Positions 1 through 5,402 of a stretch of 9,483 nucleotides of DNA are shown here, piece by piece. How positions within the stretch are numbered: the stretch's first letter is position 1; every line of letters starts with the position of its first letter. Source of the stretch: an uncultured Clostridia bacterium (lineage in GTDB: Bacteria > Bacillota > Clostridia > Oscillospirales > Ruminococcaceae); assembly GCA_947385505.1 (NCBI GenBank), contig CANDLP010000061.1:1-9483 (forward strand). The letters are read 5' to 3'. The position numbers were made by a program, and so were the translations under genes. A model generated the notes under the pieces. It was not told where the DNA came from, made no database searches, and was given only the letters and a program-made list of their open reading frames with translations.

Positions 1-147
1 ATGTCCATGGGACAGATGGTGGACGATGTAAAGCTTGCGCTTAATTGCAGAATCCCCGTAGAATTTTTCGGAAGAACCGGCGGAGTTATTCCCAGCCCCG
101 CCGAGATACTGAACAAGATAAAGGAAATGATTGGAGGCGATAAATAA
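1..147 (+). CDS. 2-oxoacid:ferredoxin oxidoreductase, alpha subunit (3' end only)
   Basis: Only the last 48 residues and the TAA stop are visible. The fragment reads in frame from base 1; the ATG there is an internal Met, because the run MSMGQMVDDVKLA followed by PVEFFGRTGGVIPSPAEI (about residues 19-36) is the conserved C-terminus of VorB/KorA-type alpha subunits. In this family the alpha chain carries the pyrimidine-binding part of the thiamine diphosphate site and works with the beta and gamma chains encoded next. The stop overlaps the next ATG by one base, so translation is probably coupled. The substrate (2-oxoglutarate or branched-chain 2-oxoacids) cannot be told from this fragment. Confidence 0.88.
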   Translation: MSMGQMVDDVKLALNCRIPVEFFGRTGGVIPSPAEILNKIKEMIGGDK

Positions 148-887
148 TGCCCGAATTTAAAAGACCTCACGCCCTTTGCGACGTGCCTTTGCACTATTGC
201 CCCGGCTGTACCCACGGTATAATTCACCGTCTGGTTGCCGAGGTTATAGACGAAATGGGCATAGAGGGCGATACCATAGGAGTTTGTCCCGTAGGCTGCT
301 CCGTTATGGCTTACGATTACTTTAACTGTGATATGCTTGAAGCCTCTCACGGACGTTCCCCCGCGGTAGCTACGGGAGTAAAGAGAGCCAATCCCGATAA
401 GTTTGTGTTTACATATCAGGGCGACGGCGACCTCGCCGCAATAGGCACCGCCGAAACGGTACACGCCGCTACAAGGGGCGAAAATATCACCGTAATATTC
501 GTGAACAACACTACCTACGGAATGACGGGCGGACAAATGGCGCCCACCACCCTCCCCGGACAGATTACCCAAACCACACCTTACGGACGCGACACAAGCG
601 TTGAGGGCTTCCCCGTTAAAATGTGCGAAATGCTGTCCCAGCTTGACGGCGTAGCGCTTGCCGAAAGAGTTACGGTAATTGACCCCAAATCCATAATGAC
701 CGCTAAAAAAGCTATCAGGAAGGGCTTCGAGTTCCAGAAGAACAAACAGGGCTTTTCAATTATCGAGGTATTGTCCACCTGCCCCACAAACTGGGGAAAA
801 ACGCCTGTTGAGGCGCTTCAGAGATTAAAGGACGAAATGATACCTTATTATCCTTTGGGAGTATATAAGGAGGGCGCTGTAAGATGA
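147..887 (+). CDS. 2-oxoacid:ferredoxin oxidoreductase, beta subunit (thiamine diphosphate-binding)
   Basis: A 246-residue cytoplasmic beta subunit of the KorB/VorA type. It binds thiamine diphosphate and catalyses ferredoxin-linked oxidative decarboxylation of a 2-oxoacid to an acyl-CoA. The TPP/Mg site is seen as GDGD at residues 92-95, the NN pair at 120-121 and the GMTGGQMAPTT segment from 125. Cys18 and Cys21 (CPGC), Cys47 or Cys51, and Cys212 (in STCPTNW) are candidate ligands for the [4Fe-4S] cluster known in this family. ASHGRSPAVATG near 66-77 is also conserved. The length of about 250 aa fits the short VOR/KOR class, not the fused pyruvate enzymes. The start overlaps the alpha stop by 1 nt, with GGAGG about 10 nt upstream. 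The family call is firm; the substrate is not determined. Confidence 0.95.
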   Translation: MPEFKRPHALCDVPLHYCPGCTHGIIHRLVAEVIDEMGIEGDTIGVCPVGCSVMAYDYFNCDMLEASHGRSPAVATGVKRANPDKFVFTYQGDGDLAAIGTAETVHAATRGENITVIFVNNTTYGMTGGQMAPTTLPGQITQTTPYGRDTSVEGFPVKMCEMLSQLDGVALAERVTVIDPKSIMTAKKAIRKGFEFQKNKQGFSIIEVLSTCPTNWGKTPVEALQRLKDEMIPYYPLGVYKEGAVR

Positions 888-1414
888 CGAACGATATACT
901 TTTAGCGGGATTCGGCGGTCAAGGCATTCTCTTTATAGGAAAAATGCTGGCTTATCTGGGACTTTACGGGGAGAAACAGGTTTCATGGCTTCCCTCCTAC
1001 GGTCCCGAAATGAGAGGCGGTACCTGTAACTGCTCGGTATGCATAAGCGACGATCCCATAGGCTCTCCTTTGGTTCTTGAGCCTGACAACCTGCTTGTTA
1101 TGAATACTCCCAGCTATGACAAATTTATCGGAAGCGTAAAAAGCGGCGGAAGCTGTTTTATTGACAGTACGCTTATCGAAGCGGTCTGCGACAGGGCGGA
1201 TATAAGCTGTTTTTATGTTCCCGCCACCGCTCTCGCCAATGAGAACGACCTTCACGGTATGGCTAATGTTATTCTTTTGGGCAAGATGATAAAGGAAACG
1301 GGACTGGCTGACGAAAAGGTTATCGAAAAGACCGTTAAAAAGGTGGTGCCGCCTAAAAAAGCGCATCTTATCGACGCAAATCTTAAGGCGCTTAAAATAG
1401 GAATGAGCCAATAA
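884..1414 (+). CDS. 2-oxoacid:ferredoxin oxidoreductase, gamma subunit
   Basis: A 176-residue gamma subunit that completes the cytoplasmic alpha-beta-gamma enzyme; in this family it forms part of the CoA-binding region. Signature motifs are GFGGQG at residues 9-14 near the N-terminus and SYGPEMRGGT at 38-47, both typical of the POR/KOR gamma domain. The start sits in an ATGA overlap with the beta stop, with an AAGGAGG ribosome site shortly upstream inside the beta gene, so the subunits are probably translated in a coupled way. It is the last plus-strand gene before a non-coding hairpin region and faces a convergent minus-strand operon. The small ferredoxin-like delta subunit often found in such operons is not in the window and may lie upstream. 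Confidence 0.94.
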   Translation: MTNDILLAGFGGQGILFIGKMLAYLGLYGEKQVSWLPSYGPEMRGGTCNCSVCISDDPIGSPLVLEPDNLLVMNTPSYDKFIGSVKSGGSCFIDSTLIEAVCDRADISCFYVPATALANENDLHGMANVILLGKMIKETGLADEKVIEKTVKKVVPPKKAHLIDANLKALKIGMSQ

Positions 1415-1430
1415 AAACAATTATAACAAA

Positions 1431-1461
1431 AAAAGCGGCGAAGCCGCGCGATGTCTTTTTC
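1431..1461 (+). repeat. Left arm of a ~30-nt inverted repeat bounding the hairpin array
   Basis: Reads AAAAGCGGCGAAGCCGC, then GCG, then ATGTCTTTTTC. The reverse complement of 1765-1794 reads AAAAGCGGCGAAGCCGC, then CA, then ATGTCTTTTTC, so the two arms differ only in the 2-3 nt linker. Each arm holds a 5-bp GC stem with a GAA loop and a downstream run of five T, offset by about 8 nt. This arm lies 17 nt after the gamma-subunit stop in the orientation that could help stop its transcription, although the T run is not directly adjacent to the stem as in a classical intrinsic terminator. Confidence 0.75.
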
Positions 1462-1462
1462 G

Positions 1463-1489
1463 GTTCCTTTTTGCACTGCAAAAAGGAAC
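1463..1489. repeat. Perfect 27-nt palindrome (13-bp arms)
   Basis: The arms GTTCCTTTTTGCA and TGCAAAAAGGAAC flank a single C. A close relative of this hairpin recurs at 1650-1672 (TTCCTTTTTGC, 3-nt loop, GCAAAAAGGA), which suggests one repeat family used twice in the array. Confidence 0.8.
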
Positions 1490-1533
1490 TGGGGTCCGGG
1501 GCAAAGCCCCGAATACACCGATATAATAAATAA

Positions 1534-1559
1534 AAAGGGGCTTTTTTTACAGCCCCTTT
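1534..1559 (-). terminator. Possible terminator for the minus-strand blaR1-like transcript
   Basis: The 9-bp arms AAAGGGGCT and AGCCCCTTT surround an 8-nt loop. Read on the minus strand, the stem is followed by TTTTTATTTATT, which resembles a U-tract. In the plus direction the following sequence TTATTATG is weaker. It lies about 260 nt beyond the blaR1-like stop, so it would act only if the closer hairpin at 1778-1790 reads through. Confidence 0.4.
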
Positions 1560-1649
1560 ATTATGTGTCAACGCCCGAAGCGGCGGCTTCGCCTGCTTCT
1601 TTGCCGGCATAAATCACTCACTTCGCGGGATTTTGTCCCGCACCCTACT

Positions 1650-1672
1650 TCCTTTTTGCTGTGCAAAAAGGA
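1650..1672. repeat. Second copy of the TTCCTTTTTGC hairpin
   Basis: The arms TCCTTTTTGC and GCAAAAAGGA are perfect over 10 bp around the loop TGT. Including the preceding T it matches the hairpin at 1463-1489 over nearly the whole stem; the main difference is the loop (TGT versus ACT). Confidence 0.75.
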
Positions 1673-1764
1673 TAAGCCCAAGAGACTGGCGCTTCGCACC
1701 AGTCTCCACGCAAACGCTTTTCGGACTTTGTCCGAAATTTTGCTTCGCAAAACCGCTTATTGCT

Positions 1765-1794
1765 GAAAAAGACATTGGCGGCTTCGCCGCTTTT
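1765..1794 (-). repeat. Right arm of the ~30-nt inverted repeat; possible blaR1-side terminator
   Basis: On the minus strand it reads AAAAGCGGCGAAGCCGC, CA, ATGTCTTTTTC, nearly identical to the left arm at 1431-1461. It starts 26 nt past the stop of the blaR1-like gene in that gene's direction, mirroring the left arm's place behind the gamma-subunit gene. Each converging operon therefore runs into the same hairpin-plus-T-run module. Confidence 0.7.
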
Positions 1795-1820
1795 ACTTTT
1801 TTATAGCCCCTTTTATAACA

Positions 1821-3875
1821 TTAGGAAACTTTCTTTACGCCCTTAAGATTGCCGTTTTCATCATATACGGCGTTCACGGTGATTTCTCCGCCGTCTGTGG
1901 ATTCAAAGCTGAACGCGCTTCCGTTAGGCGAATCGTCGATAAAACGCTTGACCAATTCGCCGTTGTAATAAACATTTCCCAAGCTGTTCGGCACAGCTTT
2001 ATATTCGATCCCGTATTCCCTGTATTTGGCAAAAATATTTTCAAACGACGTGCCTTCCGTAACAGAATGACCATTTTCGTTAATTGTTACGGCTTCGGAA
2101 AAATTTTTTTCCAAATCAAAAATACTTGTGGAACTAAAAACGTAAGAAAATTCATCCGCCGACGCGCCAAAACTGAAATGCAGAGAGTTAAATTCTTCCG
2201 CGGAAGCCTTTCTCAATCCCACAAGCTTTCCAAAGGGGTCAAAGCTGCCGTCTCCATTGGATACTTCCTCGTATACGGTATATACGTCAACCGCTCCTTC
2301 CGCGTTGTAACAAGCATAACGGGTAGCCCACCCGTCGTTGTCCACCTTACAGCCGTCGCAGAAATAGCGAACCGTTTCGCCGTTATAAAGCATTTTACCC
2401 TCTTCGTCGAAAGAAATGCCGAAAGCGCCGAATCTTTCAATCAGTTCCTCTTGTGATATGTCCGCCCAGCCGCCGAGGGAATCGCCCTGAATTTCGGAGG
2501 TTGACGATATGGGATCAGCCTGCATAAGCATAATGTCGGTGTTTCCGTCAACGGACTTTGATACTTTTGCGCCGTTCTTTATCTGTTCGAGAATACCTTC
2601 GTACATTGCAATTGTCTCGTCGATTATTTCCTGCGTCCAGACGAAATCACCTCTGCCGCCTGTCCAGCCTTTTTCGCCTAACATACCCTGCAAGGCTGCC
2701 TTTTCTTCCTCAAGCCAGGCCTTGTAATCCTCATATGTCCACCATTCCACATCGGGAAGATCAATATCAACGTCTTTCTCCTTTAAAAAGGTTTTTCCGC
2801 CGTCAAGGCTGTAATACTTTTCGCCTGTTTCTCCGTTGGAGAGAATCACCTTGTCGGCCACCGAAATATTTTTATCGGACTCACTGTCCACCGAAACGGC
2901 CGAGGTTGCAAACACGCTCGTTACACCCAAAACAGCGGCGCAAGCCGCCACCGCGGCCGCTGCCGTAAATTTTTTTACTTTCATAATTGCCACTATCCTT
3001 TCTTCAACAGCACTTTTGCTGAAATGACTGAACAAAGAAAACTTTCTCTGCTCTTCTTCCATACCTATCAGAGCCATTGCGTAAGCCGAACGGCAGTCGC
3101 CGCCCGTTTTTCTTACAACGGCTTCGTCGCAGGCAAGCTCAATATCGCGGTTATAAAGCGCATACAGCACCCAGACAAGAGGATTGAACCAATGTATCGA
3201 GAGCGCCAGAGCCGCCGCCATTTTTCTGACCATATCAAACCGCCTGATATGCGTTATTTCGTGGGTAAGAATATAGGTGAGCCGTTCGGATTTTTCAGTA
3301 CAGATGCTTTCGGGGAGCAAAATCGTCGGGCGGAAAATCCCGTAAGTCAGCGGGGTAAGAGTTTCGTTTGAAAGGCAAATTCTGACCTTTCTTCTTATCC
3401 GCTGTTCCGAAAGCCATTCGACCGGATATCCGCTTTTGACAAGCGCCGCGTAACGGTATTTACGAAAAACAAAAATATAACCCACGGCAAATGCGGCAAA
3501 ACATACGGCCGTTCCGATAAGCCATACAATCGTCCATACGGGAACGGAAATGCCCGAAGAGATATTATCCTGTACGGGCTTTGTTACCGCCTGATAGCTG
3601 TCCGCCGGCAGAACATTTGTGATTATCGAAACACCCCCCGATGTAATTTGCGGATTGACCTGTCCGGATATTTCCGACGGATTAAAAAGCGTGTAAACGC
3701 TGAAAACAAAGGGAATGGAAATCGGCAGCAGCAGTCTTAGCACAGCCGTTTCCCAAAGCAGCACAAACGTCTTTTTCGGCAGTCTGTTCAGCAGCACAGC
3801 TCTGAGAACCGTAATAACAAGCGCCATTATTCCGCCTGTAAAACTCATTTCCAAAAGGCTCATATATATGACCAT
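1821..3875 (-). CDS. BlaR1/MecR1-like M56 membrane metallopeptidase with a non-PBP C-terminal sensor
   Basis: Probable membrane sensor-protease that relieves repression by the BlaI-like protein encoded just upstream. From the chosen start it has 684 residues. Hydrophobic spans are at about 12-29, 36-63, 112-136 and 304-325. The zinc site is HEITH at 205-209, with SIHWFNPLVW following and ELACDE (Glu246 the likely third ligand) completing the M56 signature. After the last span the C-terminal ~360 residues should be extracellular. They include DLPDVEWWTYEDYKAWL and EKGWTGGRGDFVWTQEIID segments seen in clostridial M56 proteins, then two related modules (about 478-557 and 614-684). No SxxK acylation motif of the BlaR1 penicillin-binding domain is present. 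Start choice: ATG 3875 has AGAGG 6 nt upstream; a GTG at 3890 overlaps the repressor stop (GTGA), and ATG 3863 (MSLLEMSF) is also possible. The ligand is unknown. Confidence 0.88.
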   Translation of the reverse strand: MVIYMSLLEMSFTGGIMALVITVLRAVLLNRLPKKTFVLLWETAVLRLLLPISIPFVFSVYTLFNPSEISGQVNPQITSGGVSIITNVLPADSYQAVTKPVQDNISSGISVPVWTIVWLIGTAVCFAAFAVGYIFVFRKYRYAALVKSGYPVEWLSEQRIRRKVRICLSNETLTPLTYGIFRPTILLPESICTEKSERLTYILTHEITHIRRFDMVRKMAAALALSIHWFNPLVWVLYALYNRDIELACDEAVVRKTGGDCRSAYAMALIGMEEEQRKFSLFSHFSKSAVEERIVAIMKVKKFTAAAAVAACAAVLGVTSVFATSAVSVDSESDKNISVADKVILSNGETGEKYYSLDGGKTFLKEKDVDIDLPDVEWWTYEDYKAWLEEEKAALQGMLGEKGWTGGRGDFVWTQEIIDETIAMYEGILEQIKNGAKVSKSVDGNTDIMLMQADPISSTSEIQGDSLGGWADISQEELIERFGAFGISFDEEGKMLYNGETVRYFCDGCKVDNDGWATRYACYNAEGAVDVYTVYEEVSNGDGSFDPFGKLVGLRKASAEEFNSLHFSFGASADEFSYVFSSTSIFDLEKNFSEAVTINENGHSVTEGTSFENIFAKYREYGIEYKAVPNSLGNVYYNGELVKRFIDDSPNGSAFSFESTDGGEITVNAVYDENGNLKGVKKVS

Positions 3876-3886
3876 TCCTTTCCTCT

Positions 3887-4246
3887 TCACTCCAAATCCT
3901 TGACAATTTGCTTTAACTTTTCGATTTGCTCCGCCGAAAGGCTATCCCGTCCGAGCAAAGCCGCAACCAGCTTGTTTTTTGAGCCGTCAAATACTTTGTT
4001 GATCAACTCGTTTGTTTCCGCGGTCTGGATTTCCTCCCGCGGAACAAGAGGACGGCAGATAAAGTTAGGGTCTGTACGTTCTATCGCGCCTTTTTCAATA
4101 CAGCGTTTAAGCAGGGTGTAGGTGGTGTTTTTCTTCCAGCCGTAACGCTCCGTCATAACGGCTGAAATTACGCTTGCGGGAACCTCTTTCTCGTGCCATA
4201 TAACGTCCATAACCTTTAGTTCCGCGTCTTGAAGCTTTATGTACAT
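3887..4246 (-). CDS. BlaI/MecI-family transcriptional repressor
   Basis: A 119-residue DNA-binding protein of the penicillinase-repressor family. The winged helix occupies about residues 5-70: LQDAELKVMDVIW opens it, KKNTTYTLLKRCIEKG (38-53) is the recognition-helix region, and the wing follows near 54-67. The C-terminal part (about 78-119) is helical and fits the family's dimerisation region, which the M56 partner cleaves in the known Bla and Mec systems. The start ATG has AAAGGAG about 10 nt upstream on the minus strand. It is the first gene of a two-gene operon with the M56 gene. Inference: it represses its own promoter at 4394-4422, where dyads of the right geometry are found. No beta-lactamase or PBP gene is in the window, so regulation may be of itself and of distant genes. 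Confidence 0.92.
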   Translation of the reverse strand: MYIKLQDAELKVMDVIWHEKEVPASVISAVMTERYGWKKNTTYTLLKRCIEKGAIERTDPNFICRPLVPREEIQTAETNELINKVFDGSKNKLVAALLGRDSLSAEQIEKLKQIVKDLE

Positions 4247-4280
4247 TGTTCAAAAACTCCTTTCCTTTGTAATTATATCA

Positions 4281-4324
4281 ATCCTATTTTGATCTTACGT
4301 AATATCCACAGGTCAAGATAGGAT
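4281..4324. repeat. Imperfect dyad in the blaI leader (outer)
   Basis: ATCCTATTTTGATC at 4281-4294 faces GGTCAAGATAGGAT at 4311-4324 across 16 nt; 12 of 14 positions pair. The two exceptions are G-U wobbles if transcribed on the plus strand but A-C mismatches in the blaI mRNA. It may be a protein-binding dyad or an RNA stem. It lies between the blaI promoter and its ribosome site. Confidence 0.5.
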
Positions 4325-4336
4325 TGCACCTGAAGC

Positions 4337-4366
4337 ACTAATCCCACAGTTTATAAAGGGATTAGT
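4337..4366. repeat. Perfect 9-bp dyad in the blaI leader (inner)
   Basis: ACTAATCCC at 4337-4345 and GGGATTAGT at 4358-4366 are perfect complements separated by 12 nt of AT-rich sequence. There is no following T run on either strand, so it is not an obvious terminator. It falls inside the predicted 140-nt 5' leader of the blaI mRNA. Confidence 0.55.
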
Positions 4367-4367
4367 A

Positions 4368-4383
4368 TTAGACACCGGTAGTC
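4368..4383. promoter_or_regulatory. Weak third operator-like dyad (blaI region)
   Basis: TTAGAC-ACCG-GTAGTC has the same 6-4-6 layout as the two sites nearer the -35 box, keeping the AC-N4-GT core. Its centre is 27 bp from the middle site. It is just downstream of the predicted transcription start, where a bound repressor would block elongation or clearance. Match quality is low, so this is tentative. Confidence 0.35.
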
Positions 4384-4393
4384 CACGCTTTAT

Positions 4394-4422
4394 ATTCTAC
4401 CACGGTCTAACTGATTTGTCAA
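4394..4422 (-). promoter_or_regulatory. Sigma-A-type promoter of the blaI-blaR1-like operon
   Basis: On the minus strand, TTGACA (4422-4417), a 17-nt spacer and TAGAAT (4399-4394) match the housekeeping consensus at 11 of 12 positions with ideal spacing. Transcription would begin near 4387, giving a leader of about 140 nt before the blaI ATG. Operator-like dyads overlap the -10/spacer and lie just upstream of the -35, as expected for autorepression. Confidence 0.75.
4395..4410. promoter_or_regulatory. Operator-like dyad overlapping the blaI -10 and spacer
   Basis: TTCTAC-CACG-GTCTAA. BlaI/MecI operators are built around TACA-N2-TGTA, that is TAC-N4-GTA; this site keeps TAC-N4-GT. Binding here would cover the -10 box and part of the spacer. 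Its centre is 29 bp from the upstream site at 4424-4439. Confidence 0.55.
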
Positions 4423-4423
4423 G

Positions 4424-4439
4424 TTCTACAAGCGTAGAA
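4424..4439. promoter_or_regulatory. Operator-like perfect dyad next to the blaI -35
   Basis: TTCTAC-AAGC-GTAGAA is a perfect 6-bp dyad with a 4-nt centre. It contains TACAAGCGTA, one base off the TACA-N2-TGTA core known for BlaI/MecI/CopY repressors. It ends 1 nt from the minus-strand -35 box, a typical place for a repressor site. Assignment to this BlaI is inference from position and geometry. Confidence 0.6.
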
Positions 4440-4571
4440 TAGAGGATAAAAATAAATAAATTATACGAGAGAAAATTGTGCAAATTCACAACATTATTAA
4501 GAAAATAATATGCGTAACATTCGGAGCATACGGCAGAGTCGGACAAAACCCGCGAAAATTTAAAAAAAGTG

Positions 4572-4600
4572 TTGACAATTAAAAAAATATATGCTAAAAT
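4572..4600 (+). promoter_or_regulatory. Sigma-A-type promoter of rplU-prp-rpmA
   Basis: TTGACA (4572-4577), a 17-nt A/T-rich spacer and TAAAAT (4595-4600), with a TG one base before the -10 (extended -10). Transcription would start near 4606-4608, leaving a leader of about 150 nt before rplU. Such a strong promoter suits a ribosomal protein operon. Confidence 0.8.
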
Positions 4601-4604
4601 ATTA

Positions 4605-4715
4605 GAGCCGCATGTGTAGGGCTTATTTAAGTGTGCATTTTTAAAGTTTTAATTGCACCGCCTTTTCCGAATAGGAATAGGGGAAACCTCCCCCGAAGAC
4701 GATATTTTAAAATAC
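4605..4715 (+). ncRNA. Structured rplU leader, probably a ribosomal protein L21 leader
   Basis: The transcript leader begins with GAGCCGCATGTGTAGGGCT, where AGCC (4606-4609) can pair with GGCT (4620-4623). A second stem pairs GTGCA (4633-4637) with TGCAC (4654-4658). Further on, CCTTTTCC (4661-4668) can pair with GGAATAGG (4674-4681), while GGGG (4680-4683) can instead pair with CCCC (4690-4693). Position directly upstream of rplU in a Firmicute fits the known L21 leader family, in which the leader is thought to mediate feedback by L21. I recognise it by place and general look; a covariance-model search was not run. The 3' boundary is approximate. Confidence 0.5.
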
Positions 4716-4754
4716 ATCTTTAACACAGCGAGTATATGAAAGAAGGTAATTTAT

Positions 4755-5063
4755 ATGTACGCAGTAATTGAAACCGGCGGAAAGCAGTACCGTGTATCCG
4801 AGGGCGACGAAATTTTTGTTGAAAAGCTCGGAGTTGAAAGCGGCGAAGTTAATTTCGACAAGGTAGTCTTTGTAGGAAGAGCGGGAGATAATCTCATCGG
4901 CGCTCCTTATGTGCCCGGTGCGGTAGTAAAGGCTTCTCTTATAAAGAACGGAAAGGGCAAGAAGGTCAATATTTTCACTTATAAGCCCAAGAAGAGCTCA
5001 AAAAGAGCTATGGGTCACAGACAGCCCTACAGCAAGGTAAAGATCGAATCCATAATAGCGTAA
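4755..5063 (+). CDS. rplU: 50S ribosomal protein L21
   Basis: A 102-residue protein, normal length for bacterial L21, a component of the large ribosomal subunit that binds 23S rRNA. It opens with [14 protein letters not shown] and ends with the family signature around [11 protein letters not shown] (residues 87-97). AGAAGG lies 8 nt before the ATG. It is first in the rplU-prp-rpmA operon, and its stop overlaps the next start by one base. Expression is likely controlled by the structured leader upstream. Confidence 0.98.
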   Translation: MYAVIETGGKQYRVSEGDEIFVEKLGVESGEVNFDKVVFVGRAGDNLIGAPYVPGAVVKASLIKNGKGKKVNIFTYKPKKSSKRAMGHRQPYSKVKIESIIA

Positions 5064-5377
5064 TGATAAAAGCCCGCTTTTATCAAAAAAACGGCTTATA
5101 CTGCGGCTTTATCATTTCGGGGCACGCGGGCGGAAAATACGGTCAGGACATAGTCTGCGCGGGCGTAAGCTCGGCGGTTATGCTTACGATTAACACATTG
5201 ACGGATTTTCTTGTGTGCGACTGCGATGTAAAGGTTGAAAACAACGTTACGGCTCTGAAGCTGAACGATTATGAAAGCAACGCCGACTGCCGCGCGCTTA
5301 TATTCTCCCTAAAAGCCCATTTGCGGCTTTTGGCTGAGGATCATGGCGGTATAAGCATTATTACCGTAAATATCTAA
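5063..5377 (+). CDS. prp: Ribosomal-processing cysteine protease Prp
   Basis: A 104-residue protease of the Prp (YsxB) family, which in Firmicutes removes the N-terminal extension of L27. The catalytic pair is seen as His21 in SGHAGG and Cys32 in DIVCAGVS, the spacing typical of the family. It sits between rplU and rpmA as usual and starts one base inside the rplU stop (TAATG), so its translation is probably coupled to L21. The extended L27 encoded 25 nt downstream is the expected substrate. Confidence 0.95.
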   Translation: MIKARFYQKNGLYCGFIISGHAGGKYGQDIVCAGVSSAVMLTINTLTDFLVCDCDVKVENNVTALKLNDYESNADCRALIFSLKAHLRLLAEDHGGISIITVNI

Positions 5378-5402
5378 AGGGATTTCAGAAAGGAAGAGTA
5401 TC

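Larger units (their letters stand above)
1415..1820. repeat. Hairpin-rich intergenic array between convergent operons
   Basis: About 400 nt with no convincing gene; short open frames here are built from palindromes. Perfect or near-perfect hairpins follow one another: 1435-1447 (GCGGC, loop GAA), 1463-1489 (13-bp arms), 1497-1511 (CGGGGC, loop AAA), 1534-1559 (9-bp arms), 1577-1590 (GAAGC/GCTTC), 1625-1641 (GCGGGA/TCCCGC), 1650-1672 (10-bp arms), 1682-1706 (GAGACTGG/CCAGTCTC), 1719-1737 (8-bp arms, loop TTT), 1738-1752 (TTTTGC, loop TTC) and 1778-1790 (GCGGC, loop TTC). The outermost hairpins are inverted copies of each other. This may be a non-autonomous mobile element, a mosaic of small palindromic repeats, or a bidirectional termination zone. 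The structure is directly visible; its origin is inference. Confidence 0.8.

Noticed and set aside
1..3. ATG at the first base as the start of a small gene
   Set aside because: The residues after it match the inner C-terminal part of the alpha subunit, so it is an internal Met of a gene that begins before the window.
1563..1752. CRISPR-like array of short repeats
   Set aside because: The hairpins differ in sequence and length and there are no regular spacers or cas genes.
1563..1766. Small open frames on both strands in the hairpin region (67 and 60 codons)
   Set aside because: They are made of palindromes, mirror each other on opposite strands, lack ribosome sites and resemble no known protein.
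2558..2968. Plus-strand frames opposite the M56 gene, one of 136 codons
   Set aside because: Low-complexity Arg/Pro/Ser-rich translations antisense to a well-supported gene.
4272..4277. Minus-strand TATAAT as a second blaI promoter
   Set aside because: No usable -35 lies 16-18 nt upstream, and a start there would fall on the ribosome binding site. The TTGACA-N17-TAGAAT promoter further up is much better.
4493..4509. ATTATT / AATAAT hairpin in the divergent region
   Set aside because: A short AT-only stem in AT-rich DNA, expected by chance, and not placed at a promoter element.
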